Program-made: the position numbers and the translations under genes
Notes under the pieces: generated by a model
Databases searched by the model: none
Told to the model about the DNA's origin: nothing
The model's input: the letters and a program-made list of their open reading frames with translations, nothing else
Shown: positions 25,051 through 34,321 of the stretch, one piece after another
How positions within the stretch are numbered: the first letter of the stretch is position 1
Layout of the letters: each line of letters opens with the position of its first letter
DNA from: Sporosarcina sp. FSL K6-1508
Lineage (GTDB): Bacteria > Bacillota > Bacilli > Bacillales_A > Planococcaceae
DNA: 64,000 nt
Direction of reading: 5' to 3'
Assembly (NCBI RefSeq): GCF_038007465.1
Contig: NZ_JBBOXF010000001.1
Location: 558,001-622,000 of the forward strand

Positions 25051-25111
25051 CTGATATCATCGATCAGTAAAATGAGGATATATGATAAAATTGATTAGCA
25101 TTACTAATCGA
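25051..25111. promoter_or_regulatory. LysR-type operators in the yeiH-lysR intergenic region
   Basis: Two palindromes lie between the divergent genes: CTGAT-N7-ATCAG at 25051-25067 and TTGATTAG-N5-CTAATCGA at 25091-25111. The second contains a T-N11-A-type core (ATTAG-CATTA-CTAAT). Binding by the adjacent LysR protein is inferred. Confidence 0.6.
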
Positions 25112-25126
25112 TCGGAGGATACGACC

Positions 25127-26005
25127 ATGCTCCTAGAAGAACTAAAAACATTTGTCGCTGTAATTGAAAAAAAGAATTTTACTAAGGCCGGCGAATCGCT
25201 ACATATATCTCAGCCAACTGTTAGTCTCCATATCAAACATTTAGAAGAAGAACTGCAAGCCTCCCTGCTAATTCGTGCGAATAAAACATTTCACATTACA
25301 CCTGCCGGAGAGTTTTTATATGAACGCGCGATACAATTGCTTCATCTATCAGAACAAACGAAAGAAGAGATACTATGGCAACATAAGAAGGTAAGCGGCA
25401 GTCTCCGAATCGCTGCAAGTTACACAATCGGAGAATCTGTATTGCCCGAAATACTTACGAAGCTCCATCGTAAGTATCCTGATTTACATGTAGAAGTTGC
25501 AATTGTCAATACCGAAGACGTGGAAGTTGCCGTTCGCGAATTCAGGGCAGATATCGGTTGTATCGAAGGGAGTGTACAAGCGAAAGGTCTCATCATCCAA
25601 CCATTCATGGAAGATGAACTTATCTTAGTCGCGGCAAGCGGACATCCATTAGCAAGTATTCACCCCTTTAAAGGAACCGACCTTCAAACTTCTCACTGGG
25701 TCATGCGAGAAGTTGGTTCTGGTACACGAGAATATACGGATTATTTACTTCAATCAATTGGCCATATCAAACCCTCGAAAACTGTTATTGGTTCAAATGA
25801 AGGTGTAAAAAAAGCAGTTCTATGTGAGCTAGGTATCGCAGCCGTTTCCGTTCATACTGTGAAAGCTGAACTTGACAGCGGGCAGCTTGTACAATTAAAG
25901 GTTCATACGCTCCCAAAAAAACGAACTTTCTCAACTTTGTGCTCGCCGCTGATGGCTGAAAAAAAACATGTTACAGTTTTTTTGAAAGAGCTTCAATCTG
26001 AATAA
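25127..26005 (+). CDS. LysR-family regulator divergent from the YeiH-type exporter
   Basis: A 292-residue LysR regulator. Residues 1-60 form the winged HTH (LKTFVAVIEKKNFTKAGES, LHISQPTVSLHIKHLEEEL), followed by a linker helix and a periplasmic-binding-protein-like effector domain (SGSLRIAASYTIGESVLPEI). This resembles the CysL/YeiE branch that acts on sulfur genes. GGAGG is eight bases before the ATG at 25127; the track's longer start has no such site. It is divergently placed against the exporter and probably regulates it. The effector is unknown. Confidence 0.87.
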   Translation: MLLEELKTFVAVIEKKNFTKAGESLHISQPTVSLHIKHLEEELQASLLIRANKTFHITPAGEFLYERAIQLLHLSEQTKEEILWQHKKVSGSLRIAASYTIGESVLPEILTKLHRKYPDLHVEVAIVNTEDVEVAVREFRADIGCIEGSVQAKGLIIQPFMEDELILVAASGHPLASIHPFKGTDLQTSHWVMREVGSGTREYTDYLLQSIGHIKPSKTVIGSNEGVKKAVLCELGIAAVSVHTVKAELDSGQLVQLKVHTLPKKRTFSTLCSPLMAEKKHVTVFLKELQSE

Positions 26006-26007
26006 GA

Positions 26008-26180
26008 AAAGCTCCAGTGGCCTTGGGAGAGGCGACAGGCATAAGAAAGGCTGGCAATGCAGCGTTCTTGGCTGCATAACCAGACTGACTTATGACCCGA
26101 GCCTCTAGGCGCTGGAGCTAGACAATAAGAAAAGCTCCAGCGCCTTGGGAGAGACGGTGGAGCTGAATACTGCTCCAGGT
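26008..26180. repeat. GCTCCAG-bounded palindromic repeat, one full and one truncated unit
   Basis: Unit 1 (26010-26122) is bounded by GCTCCAGTGGCCT and AGGCGCTGGAGC and has inner inverted GGCATAAG/CTTATGACC arms, so it can fold into a long hairpin. Unit 2 restarts at 26130 with GCTCCAGCGCCTTGGGAGAG but is cut short. It begins directly at the LysR stop codon. Similar GCTCCAGCGCCT hairpins are familiar from Bacillaceae intergenic regions. Confidence 0.65.
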
Positions 26181-26303
26181 TAAAAAACTATATTTTTCTT
26201 TTGAAAAATAAGTAAACCACTACAGCCGCTCTCTAAAACAGTATGCCCAAAAAGGGTTTCTCCTCCCCTTTCCCGAAAAGTAGTAGGAAAGGGGGTTGTC
26301 CTT

Positions 26304-26966
26304 ATGTTTCGAAATCTGCTGCTTGCTGCAATTATCTTGATGGGAATTGTTTATATTTTCTTTATCCCTGCTGATCCTGTCGGCTTCAAAATTTTAATGA
26401 AACTGATTCCGATGGCGCTTATTATCCTGTTTGCAGTAACGGCAAGATCTCTATTTTCTCGTACATACAAACGCATCATTATCGCTGGACTATTCGTTTG
26501 CATGAGTGCAGACGGTGTTCTCTATTGGTTCTTACCTGGACTTATCACTTTTTTCATTGGGCATGTTTTTTATATCTTCGCTTTCCATCATGCCGGAAGG
26601 AAGTCCGTGCCAATATGGGTAGCTGCTCCTCTTCTCCTTTACGGCGCAGGCATGGCTATTTGGGTAGCTGGTTCACAATTTTCTGCAGGACAAACCGTGC
26701 TCGGTATTGCCATTATCGCCTATATAGGCGTTATTTTAACGATGGGCTGGATGGCGATTCGTACTCGATTGAAACTTGCAATTATTGGGGCACTGTTGTT
26801 CATTTTCTCAGATTCCGTTCTTGCAATTGATCGGTTCGTTTACGCCCTCCCATACCGTGATGCATTCGTTATGGTCACCTATTATGCGGCGCAAGTCTTC
26901 ATTGCAGCCAGTATCGGAAGCCGTGTAGTAAAGTATTCCGTAAACCGTAATAATCTGATAAGATAA
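26304..26966 (+). CDS. YhhN-family membrane protein (lysoplasmalogenase-like)
   Basis: A 220-residue membrane protein with about eight helices, YhhN/TMEM86 family, whose characterised members hydrolyse lysoplasmalogen. Visible family features are CMSADGVLYWF with the acidic residue in a helix, FFIGHVFYIFAF, and the C-terminal GALLFIFSDSVLAIDRF, which contains the conserved SD. GGGGG lies eight bases before the ATG. Firmicute members lack proven substrates, so the enzyme activity is tentative. It precedes pepT without an obvious functional link. Confidence 0.83.
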   Translation: MFRNLLLAAIILMGIVYIFFIPADPVGFKILMKLIPMALIILFAVTARSLFSRTYKRIIIAGLFVCMSADGVLYWFLPGLITFFIGHVFYIFAFHHAGRKSVPIWVAAPLLLYGAGMAIWVAGSQFSAGQTVLGIAIIAYIGVILTMGWMAIRTRLKLAIIGALLFIFSDSVLAIDRFVYALPYRDAFVMVTYYAAQVFIAASIGSRVVKYSVNRNNLIR

Positions 26967-27004
26967 GGGAATCAGTACTTTATTATTAGGGGGAATTTTG
27001 GGAT

Positions 27005-28231
27005 ATGAAAGAAAAATTAATTGAGCGCCTTATACGCTATGCAAAAATTGATACACAATCAGATGGGGGAAGTTCGTCCACACCGACAACAGCTGGCCAA
27101 TGGGATCTGTTACATGAATTACAAAAAGAACTTATGGATATTGGAATGGAAGACATTACACTAGACAATAACGGCTATTTGTTTGCAACACTTCCGGCCA
27201 ATACAGATCATGATGTACCTATCATCGGTTTCCTTGCACATGTTGATACCGCGACCGATTACACTGGGAAAAACGTCAATCCACAGCGAATCGATAACTA
27301 CGACGGCAAAGATATACAACTGAACGGTAGCACAGTCATGACCGTAAACGCTTTTCCTGAACTAAAAAACTATGTCGGCCACACCCTCATTACGACGGAT
27401 GGAACAACACTTCTTGGCGCGGACGATAAAGCAGGGATTGCTGAAATTGTTACAGCGCTGGAATACTTAATTACGAATCCGAATCTTAAACACGGCAAAC
27501 TGCGTATCGCCTTCACACCGGACGAAGAAATCGGACGTGGACCGCATAAATTTGATGTCGAAAAGTTTGGTGCAAAGTATGCGTATACAATGGATGGCGG
27601 ACCACTTGGGGAGCTCCAATATGAAAGTTTCAATGCAGCAAGCGCTTCCGTTACATTGCGAGGCGTAAGCGTCCACCCAGGTTCTGCTAAGGATAAAATG
27701 GTCAATTCAATTTTACTCGCCAATCAATTCCAAGCCGCAATGCCTGCGAATGAAATTCCTGAAAAAACGGATGGCTATGAAGGGTTTGTCCATTTAATGC
27801 AATTCAACGGATCCACTGAAGAAACAACGCTCGGCTATATCATTCGTTATTTTGACCGAGAAACTTTCGAAGCGAGAAAACAACTGATGATTGAAACAGC
27901 TGACCAATTGAAAAAGAACTATGGAGAAAACGCAGTTGTACTCGAAATTGAAGACCAATACTTCAATATGGGTGAAAAAATTGAACCGGTCATGGAGATT
28001 GTCGATATTATGTCTGACGCGTTCAAAAATCTCAATATCGAGCCGAATATTGTACCCGTGCGCGGCGGCACAGATGGATCGCAATTGTCATACATGGGCA
28101 TGCCAACCCCTAATATTTTTACGGGCGGAGAAAACTATCACGGAAAATACGAATATATTTCGGTCGATAATATGGAAAAAGCAACAAAGGTTATCATTGA
28201 AGCCGTGAAGCTTTTTGAAGAACGCTCTTAA
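27005..28231 (+). CDS. pepT: Peptidase T (tripeptide aminopeptidase)
   Basis: Cytoplasmic di-zinc M20B peptidase that removes the N-terminal residue from tripeptides; 408 residues, full length. The metal ligands are visible in order: His in FLAHVDTATD, Asp in LLGADDKAG, Glu-Glu in FTPDEEIGRG, Asp in YTMDGGPLGE, and His in GGENYHGKYE. The N terminus KLIERLIRYAKIDTQSDG is typical. GGGGGA precedes the ATG. It may be co-transcribed with the DMT transporter gene 18 bases downstream. Confidence 0.95.
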   Translation: MKEKLIERLIRYAKIDTQSDGGSSSTPTTAGQWDLLHELQKELMDIGMEDITLDNNGYLFATLPANTDHDVPIIGFLAHVDTATDYTGKNVNPQRIDNYDGKDIQLNGSTVMTVNAFPELKNYVGHTLITTDGTTLLGADDKAGIAEIVTALEYLITNPNLKHGKLRIAFTPDEEIGRGPHKFDVEKFGAKYAYTMDGGPLGELQYESFNAASASVTLRGVSVHPGSAKDKMVNSILLANQFQAAMPANEIPEKTDGYEGFVHLMQFNGSTEETTLGYIIRYFDRETFEARKQLMIETADQLKKNYGENAVVLEIEDQYFNMGEKIEPVMEIVDIMSDAFKNLNIEPNIVPVRGGTDGSQLSYMGMPTPNIFTGGENYHGKYEYISVDNMEKATKVIIEAVKLFEERS

Positions 28232-28249
28232 GTAAGAGGGGGATAACTT

Positions 28250-29212
28250 ATGAAGGAAATTTGGATTGGTATCCTTTCTTCCATTTTTTTCGCGGTGACA
28301 TTCATCTTAAACAGATCGATGGAATTGTCGGGGGGGAGCTGGCTTTGGAGCGCTTCCCTGCGTTATCTATTTATGGTGCCTTTTTTAATCGCTATCGTTG
28401 CTTACCGAAAAGGACTTGGTGATGTGAAGAGGGAATTCATTCGGAAACCCGCTCCATTTTTCATTTGGAGCGTAACTGCTTTTGTGTTATTCTACGCCCC
28501 ACTTACATACGCAGCAGCTTACAGTCCTGGGTGGCTTCTCGCCGGTACGTGGCAATTAACGATTGTTGCAGGTGTTTTACTCGCTCCACTTTTCACCCTT
28601 ATTGTAAATACAAAGGATGGTGAAAAAACGGTCCGGCAAAAAATCCCGCTAGTATCACTTGGCATTACACTTATCATTTTTGCTGGTGTCGTGTTAATCC
28701 AAATTCCGCATGCACAAAGCGTGGAACTCCGTACGCTGATGCTCGGAATCATTCCTGTTGTTGTAGCGGCGTTCGCTTATCCGCTCGGCAACCGGAAGAT
28801 GATGGAGCTTCTCGGCGGCAGACTCGACACGTTTCAGCGCGTACTTGGCATGACACTTATGACAATTCCAGTCTGGATTGGTTTTGTCGTCTATGCGTTA
28901 TGGACGGTCGGTCCCCCTTCTATGAGCCAACTCGGTCAATCGTTTATCGTCGGCGTCAGTTCGGGTGTCATTGCTACGACCTTATTCTTCATGGCAACCG
29001 ACCGTGTACGGGGAGACCAAGGAAAACTTGCAGCTGTGGAGGCAACACAATCCACTCAACTCATTTTTGTTATGCTAGGAGAAATGATGATCCTCAGCAT
29101 TGCACTTCCTAGTGCATTATCGCTAATCGGAATTGCAGTCATTATTGCCGGGATGGCGTTGCATAGTTTTCAAACAGCACTCGTGAAAAGAAAATTGCCC
29201 ACTACCGACTAA
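28250..29212 (+). CDS. DMT-superfamily efflux transporter
   Basis: A 320-residue, ten-helix EamA/multidrug-resistance-efflux type transporter. The hydrophobic N terminus WIGILSSIFFAVTFILNRSM and the repeated EamA-like halves (YAAAYSPGWLLAGTWQLTIV, then DQGKLAAVEATQSTQLIFV) support the call. GGGGGA lies six bases before the ATG and it follows pepT closely. Export of a peptide or amino-acid product would fit but is speculative. Its terminator stem overlaps the last codons. Confidence 0.82.
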   Translation: MKEIWIGILSSIFFAVTFILNRSMELSGGSWLWSASLRYLFMVPFLIAIVAYRKGLGDVKREFIRKPAPFFIWSVTAFVLFYAPLTYAAAYSPGWLLAGTWQLTIVAGVLLAPLFTLIVNTKDGEKTVRQKIPLVSLGITLIIFAGVVLIQIPHAQSVELRTLMLGIIPVVVAAFAYPLGNRKMMELLGGRLDTFQRVLGMTLMTIPVWIGFVVYALWTVGPPSMSQLGQSFIVGVSSGVIATTLFFMATDRVRGDQGKLAAVEATQSTQLIFVMLGEMMILSIALPSALSLIGIAVIIAGMALHSFQTALVKRKLPTTD

Positions 29213-29230
29213 GGTGTGGGGCAATTTTTT
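29191..29230 (+). terminator. Terminator of the pepT-DMT transcript
   Basis: AAAATTGCCC (29191-29200) pairs with GGGCAATTTT (29219-29228), then further T. The left arm lies inside the end of the coding region. Confidence 0.85.
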
Positions 29231-29245
29231 GTAGTTGCAATTTTA

Positions 29246-30352
29246 TCACCGAATATATTCCCCAATTGTCTCGACCGCTTTTTCCGTTATCGAGGTATCT
29301 ATCGCTTTATCAAAATCGATTTCTCCGCGGATAGCACCGTTTTCTTTATAAGCATCATATTGCTTTTTAATGTCGTCGATAAACATCTTGCCATCAGGAT
29401 CAAGCCCCGTAACATTCACTTTTTCCCATAAAGCTGGATCTTTCAATGCTGTATGCTTTGTCATAATGTCGATAATTTCACCTTTTCCTTCATCTTTAAT
29501 GAATGCATCGTTGTAATCGCGGACACCTTTCAAATAAGCGGCCATGAATCGTAATGAAACGTCCTCTTCTTTACTCATGAAGTCTGGCGATCCTAGAACT
29601 AATGCGATTTGGGATTCTGGCGCATAATCGGTCGCATCGCCAAATCTGACGTGGAACTCTTTTTCAACGCCTTGTGCGATAATTGGTTCAATATTAATGG
29701 CTGCATCGATTGTTCCGCTGCTAATTGCACCGAGCATACTTCCAAAGTCACCCATAAGGACAAACTCGACGTCATCTTCAGTTAACCCCGCGTGGATAAG
29801 CATTTCTTTGTAGATATACCAATCGATTGAGTTAAGGGAGGAAACAGCAATTTTCTTCCCTTTTAAATCTTTATATTCTTTTATGACGTCAACCATATGA
29901 TTACCTATGACGAGAGTGAAATACGACTTCCCTGGCACGTTATGTCCTTTATCCGCAATAATTTTCACGTCAATTCCTTGGGCAATCGCGTTAAAGAAAG
30001 AGGCAGTTGAAACGCCTCCTGCGATATCCACTTCTCCGGCCGCTAATGCCGGCAGCATATCATCGCTGTTTGCGAACTGAGCAAATTCCACTTCGATATT
30101 GTAGTCTTCAAAGTATCCTCTCTCTTTTGCAATATAGAAGCCTGCACCAGATGCCGCTCCATCTTCTGCTACGATGACTTTTGCTCTTTTTTCGAGCGGA
30201 GCCAAATCGCCGGATGGATTATCCTTGGCCGTTTCTTCAGGCATTTTATCCTCAGGTACAGGTTTCGCTGTCTCTTTTGGAGAACAGGCACCAATGAGCA
30301 GTGCCAACGCGAATAATGACATTAACCACCCGCTTTTCATCCATTTCCCCAT
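29246..30352 (-). CDS. ABC importer substrate-binding lipoprotein (SsuA/NMT1-like)
   Basis: Extracellular binding protein with lipobox LLIGAC after a signal peptide, then a charged linker and an NMT1/SsuA-type bilobed domain (AASGAGFYIAKERGYFEDYN, LPALAAGEVDIAGGVSTASF, LKGKKIAVSS). About 368 residues. Start is the ATG at 30352 after GGAGAG. The operon order is permease, ATPase, binding protein. The family covers sulfonates, taurine, nitrate and thiamine-pyrimidine precursors. Nothing here decides the substrate; the sulfur-rich region makes a sulfonate plausible. Confidence 0.87.
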   Translation of the reverse strand: MGKWMKSGWLMSLFALALLIGACSPKETAKPVPEDKMPEETAKDNPSGDLAPLEKRAKVIVAEDGAASGAGFYIAKERGYFEDYNIEVEFAQFANSDDMLPALAAGEVDIAGGVSTASFFNAIAQGIDVKIIADKGHNVPGKSYFTLVIGNHMVDVIKEYKDLKGKKIAVSSLNSIDWYIYKEMLIHAGLTEDDVEFVLMGDFGSMLGAISSGTIDAAINIEPIIAQGVEKEFHVRFGDATDYAPESQIALVLGSPDFMSKEEDVSLRFMAAYLKGVRDYNDAFIKDEGKGEIIDIMTKHTALKDPALWEKVNVTGLDPDGKMFIDDIKKQYDAYKENGAIRGEIDFDKAIDTSITEKAVETIGEYIR

Positions 30353-30366
30353 GGAATCTCTCCTTT

Positions 30367-31155
30367 TCACTCATCTTCTCGCCTTGAGCGCTGTACTTCT
30401 TCTTGCAGGTGTTTCCATATTTCCACAAACTGTCCAGCCATAATTGGATTTTCACGTATATCTTCTATTTTTCGTGGACGTGGCATGTCGACTTTGATTT
30501 CCTGTATGATTTTGCCTGGCTGTGAGCTCATAAGAAGGATTCGATCGCTCAATAACAATGCTTCGTCGATACTGTGGGTAATGAATAGAATTGTCTTCCC
30601 GGTTTCTGACCAAATAGATAACAACTCTTCTTGTAAGATGAATTTATTTTGTTCATCGAGCGCTGCAAACGGTTCATCCATCAATAGAATTTCAGGATCA
30701 TTGGCAAATGCCCGTGCAATGCTCACTCTTTGTTTCATCCCCCCCGACAGCTCCTTCGGATAAAGGGATGAAAATTTTTCAAGTCCGGTCTTCTTCAAAT
30801 AATACGCTGTCCGCTCTTTTATAAGCTTTTTCGGTAAATGGCGCATTTCAAGGCCGAACGCTACATTCTTTTCGACAGTAAGCCATGGAATGATGCCCCT
30901 TTCTTGGAACACCATCGACTGCAACGGCCTATTTTCTCCATCCGTTGCAATCGTAAATTCACCGATACTTGGATTCTCTAATCCTGCCAATATACGTAGC
31001 AACGTTGACTTGCCACACCCGCTTGGTCCAACAATACAGACGAATTCCCCGTCCTCGATTGTGAGGTTAATGTCGTCAAGTGCTGTGACGCTGCCTTGTT
31101 TTTTATAAAACGCCTTCGTCAGACTACGAATGATAATTTTAGCTTTCCTGCTCAT
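30367..31155 (-). CDS. ABC importer ATP-binding protein (SsuB/TauB-like)
   Basis: Nucleotide-binding subunit, 262 residues. Walker A GPSGCGKST, Q-loop MVFQERGIIPWLTV, signature LSGGMKQR, Walker B ILLMDEPFAALD and switch His in FITHSIDEA are all intact. The GIIPW after the Q-loop is characteristic of the nitrate/sulfonate/taurine class. GGAGGTG precedes the ATG. It is four bases downstream of the permease gene. Confidence 0.93.
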   Translation of the reverse strand: MSRKAKIIIRSLTKAFYKKQGSVTALDDINLTIEDGEFVCIVGPSGCGKSTLLRILAGLENPSIGEFTIATDGENRPLQSMVFQERGIIPWLTVEKNVAFGLEMRHLPKKLIKERTAYYLKKTGLEKFSSLYPKELSGGMKQRVSIARAFANDPEILLMDEPFAALDEQNKFILQEELLSIWSETGKTILFITHSIDEALLLSDRILLMSSQPGKIIQEIKVDMPRPRKIEDIRENPIMAGQFVEIWKHLQEEVQRSRREDE

Positions 31156-31159
31156 CTGC

Positions 31160-31981
31160 TCACCTCCACGGTAACATCTTTTTCTGGATTCCTCGGAGCA
31201 GCAACGAGAACAGATAACCGAAAAATGAAATGAGAATAAGCCCTACGTACATTTCCTGAAGTAAAAACGCTTTGTACGAAACCCAAATTAAATAGCCGAT
31301 ACCAGATGTAGCCCCCATCATTTCCGCCGCTACAATCGTTAGAAGTGCAATCGCCTGCCCCATCTGAATTCCTTCCAACATGACAGGCATTGCGCCCGGC
31401 AAAGCGATTTTCATAAAGAAATTCAATTTTCCCGCACCATAATTTTTTGCTACATCTAAATAGATTGAGTCGATATTAATAACACCCGCAGCCGTATTAA
31501 TAACAACAGGGAAAAAAACGCTCCCCGCAATCGTAACAACTTTCGATAAATCCCCGATTCCGAAAAGAATAATAATGATTGGAAGCAAAGCAAGGGTAGG
31601 AATCGGCATGAGCGCCATCACAATTGGCGAAACGAAATGCCGGATGGGTGAGTAAAGCCCCATAAGCAAACCAATGACAATGCCAGGAATGACGCCTAAT
31701 AAAAATCCGGCGAAAATCCTATACAATGATACGCCGATATGACTTGCCATTTCACCACTCGAAATCATCTCAAAAAACGTGCTCACAATTGCAGAGGGAG
31801 GTGGGAAGAAACGAATATCAATCATTCCCGTCCTCGACAAGAATTCCCACATTAGTAGAAGAAACACGGGCGAGGCAATCGTCAACATCTGTTTTAGCCG
31901 TTCTTTCGTTTGCCTTTGTTTCCATTCACGCTGTTCGATTTCAAACGGATCGTATCGGACAGCCTTATCATCTCTCTTCAA
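31160..31981 (-). CDS. ABC importer permease (SsuC/TauC-like)
   Basis: Membrane subunit with six predicted helices, BPD_transp_1 family; it contains LPIIIILFGIGDLSKVVTIA and the EAA loop KNYGAGKLNFFMKIALPGAM, both typical of sulfonate/nitrate permeases. The best start is a TTG at 31981, seven bases after GAGGTGGT; the ATG at 31999 lacks a ribosome-binding site. It is the first gene of the three-gene operon, which begins just after the minus-strand terminator at 32112-32085. Confidence 0.9.
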   Translation of the reverse strand: MKRDDKAVRYDPFEIEQREWKQRQTKERLKQMLTIASPVFLLLMWEFLSRTGMIDIRFFPPPSAIVSTFFEMISSGEMASHIGVSLYRIFAGFLLGVIPGIVIGLLMGLYSPIRHFVSPIVMALMPIPTLALLPIIIILFGIGDLSKVVTIAGSVFFPVVINTAAGVINIDSIYLDVAKNYGAGKLNFFMKIALPGAMPVMLEGIQMGQAIALLTIVAAEMMGATSGIGYLIWVSYKAFLLQEMYVGLILISFFGYLFSLLLRGIQKKMLPWR

Positions 31982-32084
31982 CGTCCACCACCTCTTCATT
32001 CAAATAGTATGTATCAGCCTAATAAAGTGTGTTGGGCATATGCTGATATACAGGGGAATTTCACCCCTTTTTTTACACAAAAAA

Positions 32085-32112
32085 ATCCATGGCCCCATAT
32101 TTCTCCATGGAT
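32085..32112 (-). terminator. Minus-strand terminator now separated from its gene by IS21
   Basis: On the minus strand ATCCATGG and CCATGGAT form the stem with a 12-base loop, followed by TTTTTTT. The nearest upstream minus-strand gene is the membrane rhodanese at 34322-34675, on the far side of the IS21 element. Without the element the stop codon would be about 60 bases from this hairpin. Confidence 0.75.
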
Positions 32113-32208
32113 AATTATAAATGCTACGATATTTATGTACAAATGCGCTAACTTAAAAATGTACACTTTTGCCTCATTTTCTAGCATACTAATCATGAGG
32201 TGATTGGT

Positions 32209-33495
32209 ATGTACATAACGCTAGATGTTCAAACGGATTTTGAAATCAATAGTCTTTCAGACTTAACAAAATTCAAACAGTTAATGGAGAATCTAAAAAT
32301 GAAAATTAACAAAAGCCAATTGGCAAGGGAAATGGGTATAGATCGGCGGACGGTTGATAAATACCTAAGTGGATTTACACCAAAAGAAACAAAAGAGAAA
32401 ATAGCGATTTTAGATGAATACTACGAAATAATTGCAGCACTTTTATCTGAGGACTCGAAGCAAGTCTTTTATTACCGACGCGTACTTTGGCAATACCTAA
32501 CGGACAATCATGGGTTAAAATGTGCTCAATCTACTTTTCGTCGTTATATTTCAAAAAAGCCAGAGTTCGCTGCCTATTTCACAGAGCAGGTGCGCGTGCC
32601 TTCACCTAAAGGGACGACAAGATTTGAAACACCGCCTGGCCAACAAGCACAATTCGATTGGAAAGAAAGTATTCCATTCGAAACAAGTGATGGAGAAAAA
32701 ATAGAGGTAAATGTAGGAGCGCTTGTGTTAGGGTATTCACGTTTCCGCGTATTCACTCTTACATTACGAAAAACACAAGATGTTTTATTCTCCTTTTTGA
32801 CGGAGGCATTTGAAAAAATAGGAGGTGTTCCGAAGGAAATCGTAACTGATAATCCAAAAACGATTATGGATGTGCCACGAAGAGAAGATAATCCAGGGAA
32901 AGTAAATAGCCGGTTCGCTGCTTTTGCGAAGGACTTTGATTTCAAGGTTAGGCCGTGTATTGCAGGTCGTCCCCGTACGAAAGGGAAAGTAGAAACTCAA
33001 ATGAAATTTATAGATGAAATTCATGCCTATCAAGGTCAGCTGACCTTGAACGAACTCTATCAATTCATTGAAAAGTTGATGAATCGAGTCAATCAATCCT
33101 TTCATCAAGGTTCAGGGAAAATCCCAGCATTTGCGTTAGAAAAAGAAAAGAGTTCCCTTCTTCCGCTACCAGCAGAAAAAATAAGGAACTCTTACCGTAT
33201 CAAGCATCAGCTTGTACAGGTGAATACATCAAGTATGATCTCCTACAAAGCCAACCAGTATTCAGTGCCCACTAAGTACATCGGCCAAAAGGTAGGGATA
33301 CAAGTACTAGATGATCAATTATGGATTTATTATAACATGGAGTGCATTGCGCGCCACCCTATATCGAATCGGAAATTAAATATTCGTCCTTCAGATTATA
33401 AAGAAACGCTGCAAATATCAGCTCCCCATTATCCAGACATTGAGGCTTTAGCTAAAAACAATCTAAAAGCCATTGGAGAGGTGTATGACGCATGA
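32209..33495 (+). CDS. istA: IS21 transposase IstA
   Basis: DDE recombinase of 428 residues. The N-terminal HTH is INKSQLAREMGIDRRTVDKY. The catalytic triad can be placed at Asp in QAQFDWKE (about residue 155), Asp in IVTDNPKT (about 211) and Glu in GKVETQMKF (about 263), followed by the Mu-type beta-barrel region. Start chosen at the ATG 32209 following GAGGTG; the GTG at 32200 is an alternative. It overlaps istB by four bases (ATGA). No frameshift or stop interrupts it, so the element may be active. Confidence 0.93.
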   Translation: MYITLDVQTDFEINSLSDLTKFKQLMENLKMKINKSQLAREMGIDRRTVDKYLSGFTPKETKEKIAILDEYYEIIAALLSEDSKQVFYYRRVLWQYLTDNHGLKCAQSTFRRYISKKPEFAAYFTEQVRVPSPKGTTRFETPPGQQAQFDWKESIPFETSDGEKIEVNVGALVLGYSRFRVFTLTLRKTQDVLFSFLTEAFEKIGGVPKEIVTDNPKTIMDVPRREDNPGKVNSRFAAFAKDFDFKVRPCIAGRPRTKGKVETQMKFIDEIHAYQGQLTLNELYQFIEKLMNRVNQSFHQGSGKIPAFALEKEKSSLLPLPAEKIRNSYRIKHQLVQVNTSSMISYKANQYSVPTKYIGQKVGIQVLDDQLWIYYNMECIARHPISNRKLNIRPSDYKETLQISAPHYPDIEALAKNNLKAIGEVYDA

Positions 33496-34250
33496 TGCAG
33501 CAAACAAATTATCAACAGCTTCTGAAGAACTTGGAGTATTTGAAACTGAAACAAATGGTAACGTATTTAGACGAAGTCATCGACTTCGGTATCCACAATC
33601 AGCTGTCATTTATCGATACATTAATTAAACTGACAAACTATGAAATCGATTTACGTGAAAAAAACATGGTTCACGCGATGGTAAAAGTGGGTGCATTTCC
33701 AAATTTAAAAGAGGTAAAGGATTTTGATTTTGAATTCCAACCCTCGCTAAATCCACAGCAAATTCAAGATTTTCTTACGCTACGTTTTATTGAAGGGAAC
33801 GAAAACATCGTATTTCTGGGACCTAGTGGAGTCGGAAAAACATTTTTGGCTTCAGCGATTGGCATCGCAGCCGCTAAAAAACGTACTAGCACTTACTTTA
33901 TTAAATGTCATGACTTGATTCAGAACCTGAAGCGGGCCCGCTTAGAAAACCGTTTAGAAAGCCGCTTGAAACACTACACAAAGTATAAGTTACTCATAAT
34001 CGATGAGATAGGCTATTTACCGATTGATGCGGAGGATGCAAAACTATTCTTCCAGCTGATAGATATGCGTTATGAAAAACGTAGCACAATCTTTACTACT
34101 AATGTTAACTTCAAATCCTGGGACGAGGTATTTCAGGAAACCAAGTTAGCAAATGCGATATTAGATCGTATTTTACATCACGCAACGGTGGTTACCATCG
34201 TTGGAAATTCTTATCGTTTGAAAGATCATCTAGCTCCAGAAGGTGAGTGA
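33492..34250 (+). CDS. istB: IS21 helper ATPase IstB
   Basis: A 252-residue AAA+ ATPase related to DnaC that selects targets and stimulates IstA. Walker A is GPSGVGKTF (about residue 112) and Walker B LLIIDEIGYL (about 172). Asn in TTNVNFKSWDEVF fits sensor 1. The N-terminal region LKQMVTYLDEVI is the IstB domain. It is translationally coupled to istA through ATGA and appears intact. Confidence 0.94.
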   Translation: MMQQTNYQQLLKNLEYLKLKQMVTYLDEVIDFGIHNQLSFIDTLIKLTNYEIDLREKNMVHAMVKVGAFPNLKEVKDFDFEFQPSLNPQQIQDFLTLRFIEGNENIVFLGPSGVGKTFLASAIGIAAAKKRTSTYFIKCHDLIQNLKRARLENRLESRLKHYTKYKLLIIDEIGYLPIDAEDAKLFFQLIDMRYEKRSTIFTTNVNFKSWDEVFQETKLANAILDRILHHATVVTIVGNSYRLKDHLAPEGE

Positions 34251-34321
34251 TTTTGTACATCATTAAGTGAGCGTTTTTGTACATAGATTGGTTGACATTT
34301 GTAGATAATGTCCGATTCTAT

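Larger units (their letters stand above)
32136..34283 (+). mobile_element. IS21-family insertion sequence
   Basis: About 2.15 kb. The left end TGTACAAATGCGCTAACTTA (32136) is matched in inverse by the right end, whose reverse complement begins TGTACAAAAACGCTCACTTA (34283 inwards). A second TGTACA repeat occurs about 27 bases further in at both ends, the multiple terminal repeat layout of IS21. It carries overlapping istA and istB, both intact. I could not identify a clear target duplication. Confidence 0.85.

Noticed and set aside
29246..31981. Thiamine-precursor (ThiXYZ) importer
   Set aside because: No TPP riboswitch or thi genes nearby; the substrate was left open.
32120..34300. Target-site duplication for the IS21 element
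   Set aside because: The flanks (GATATTTA and TAGATTGG) are not identical, so I did not assign a duplication.
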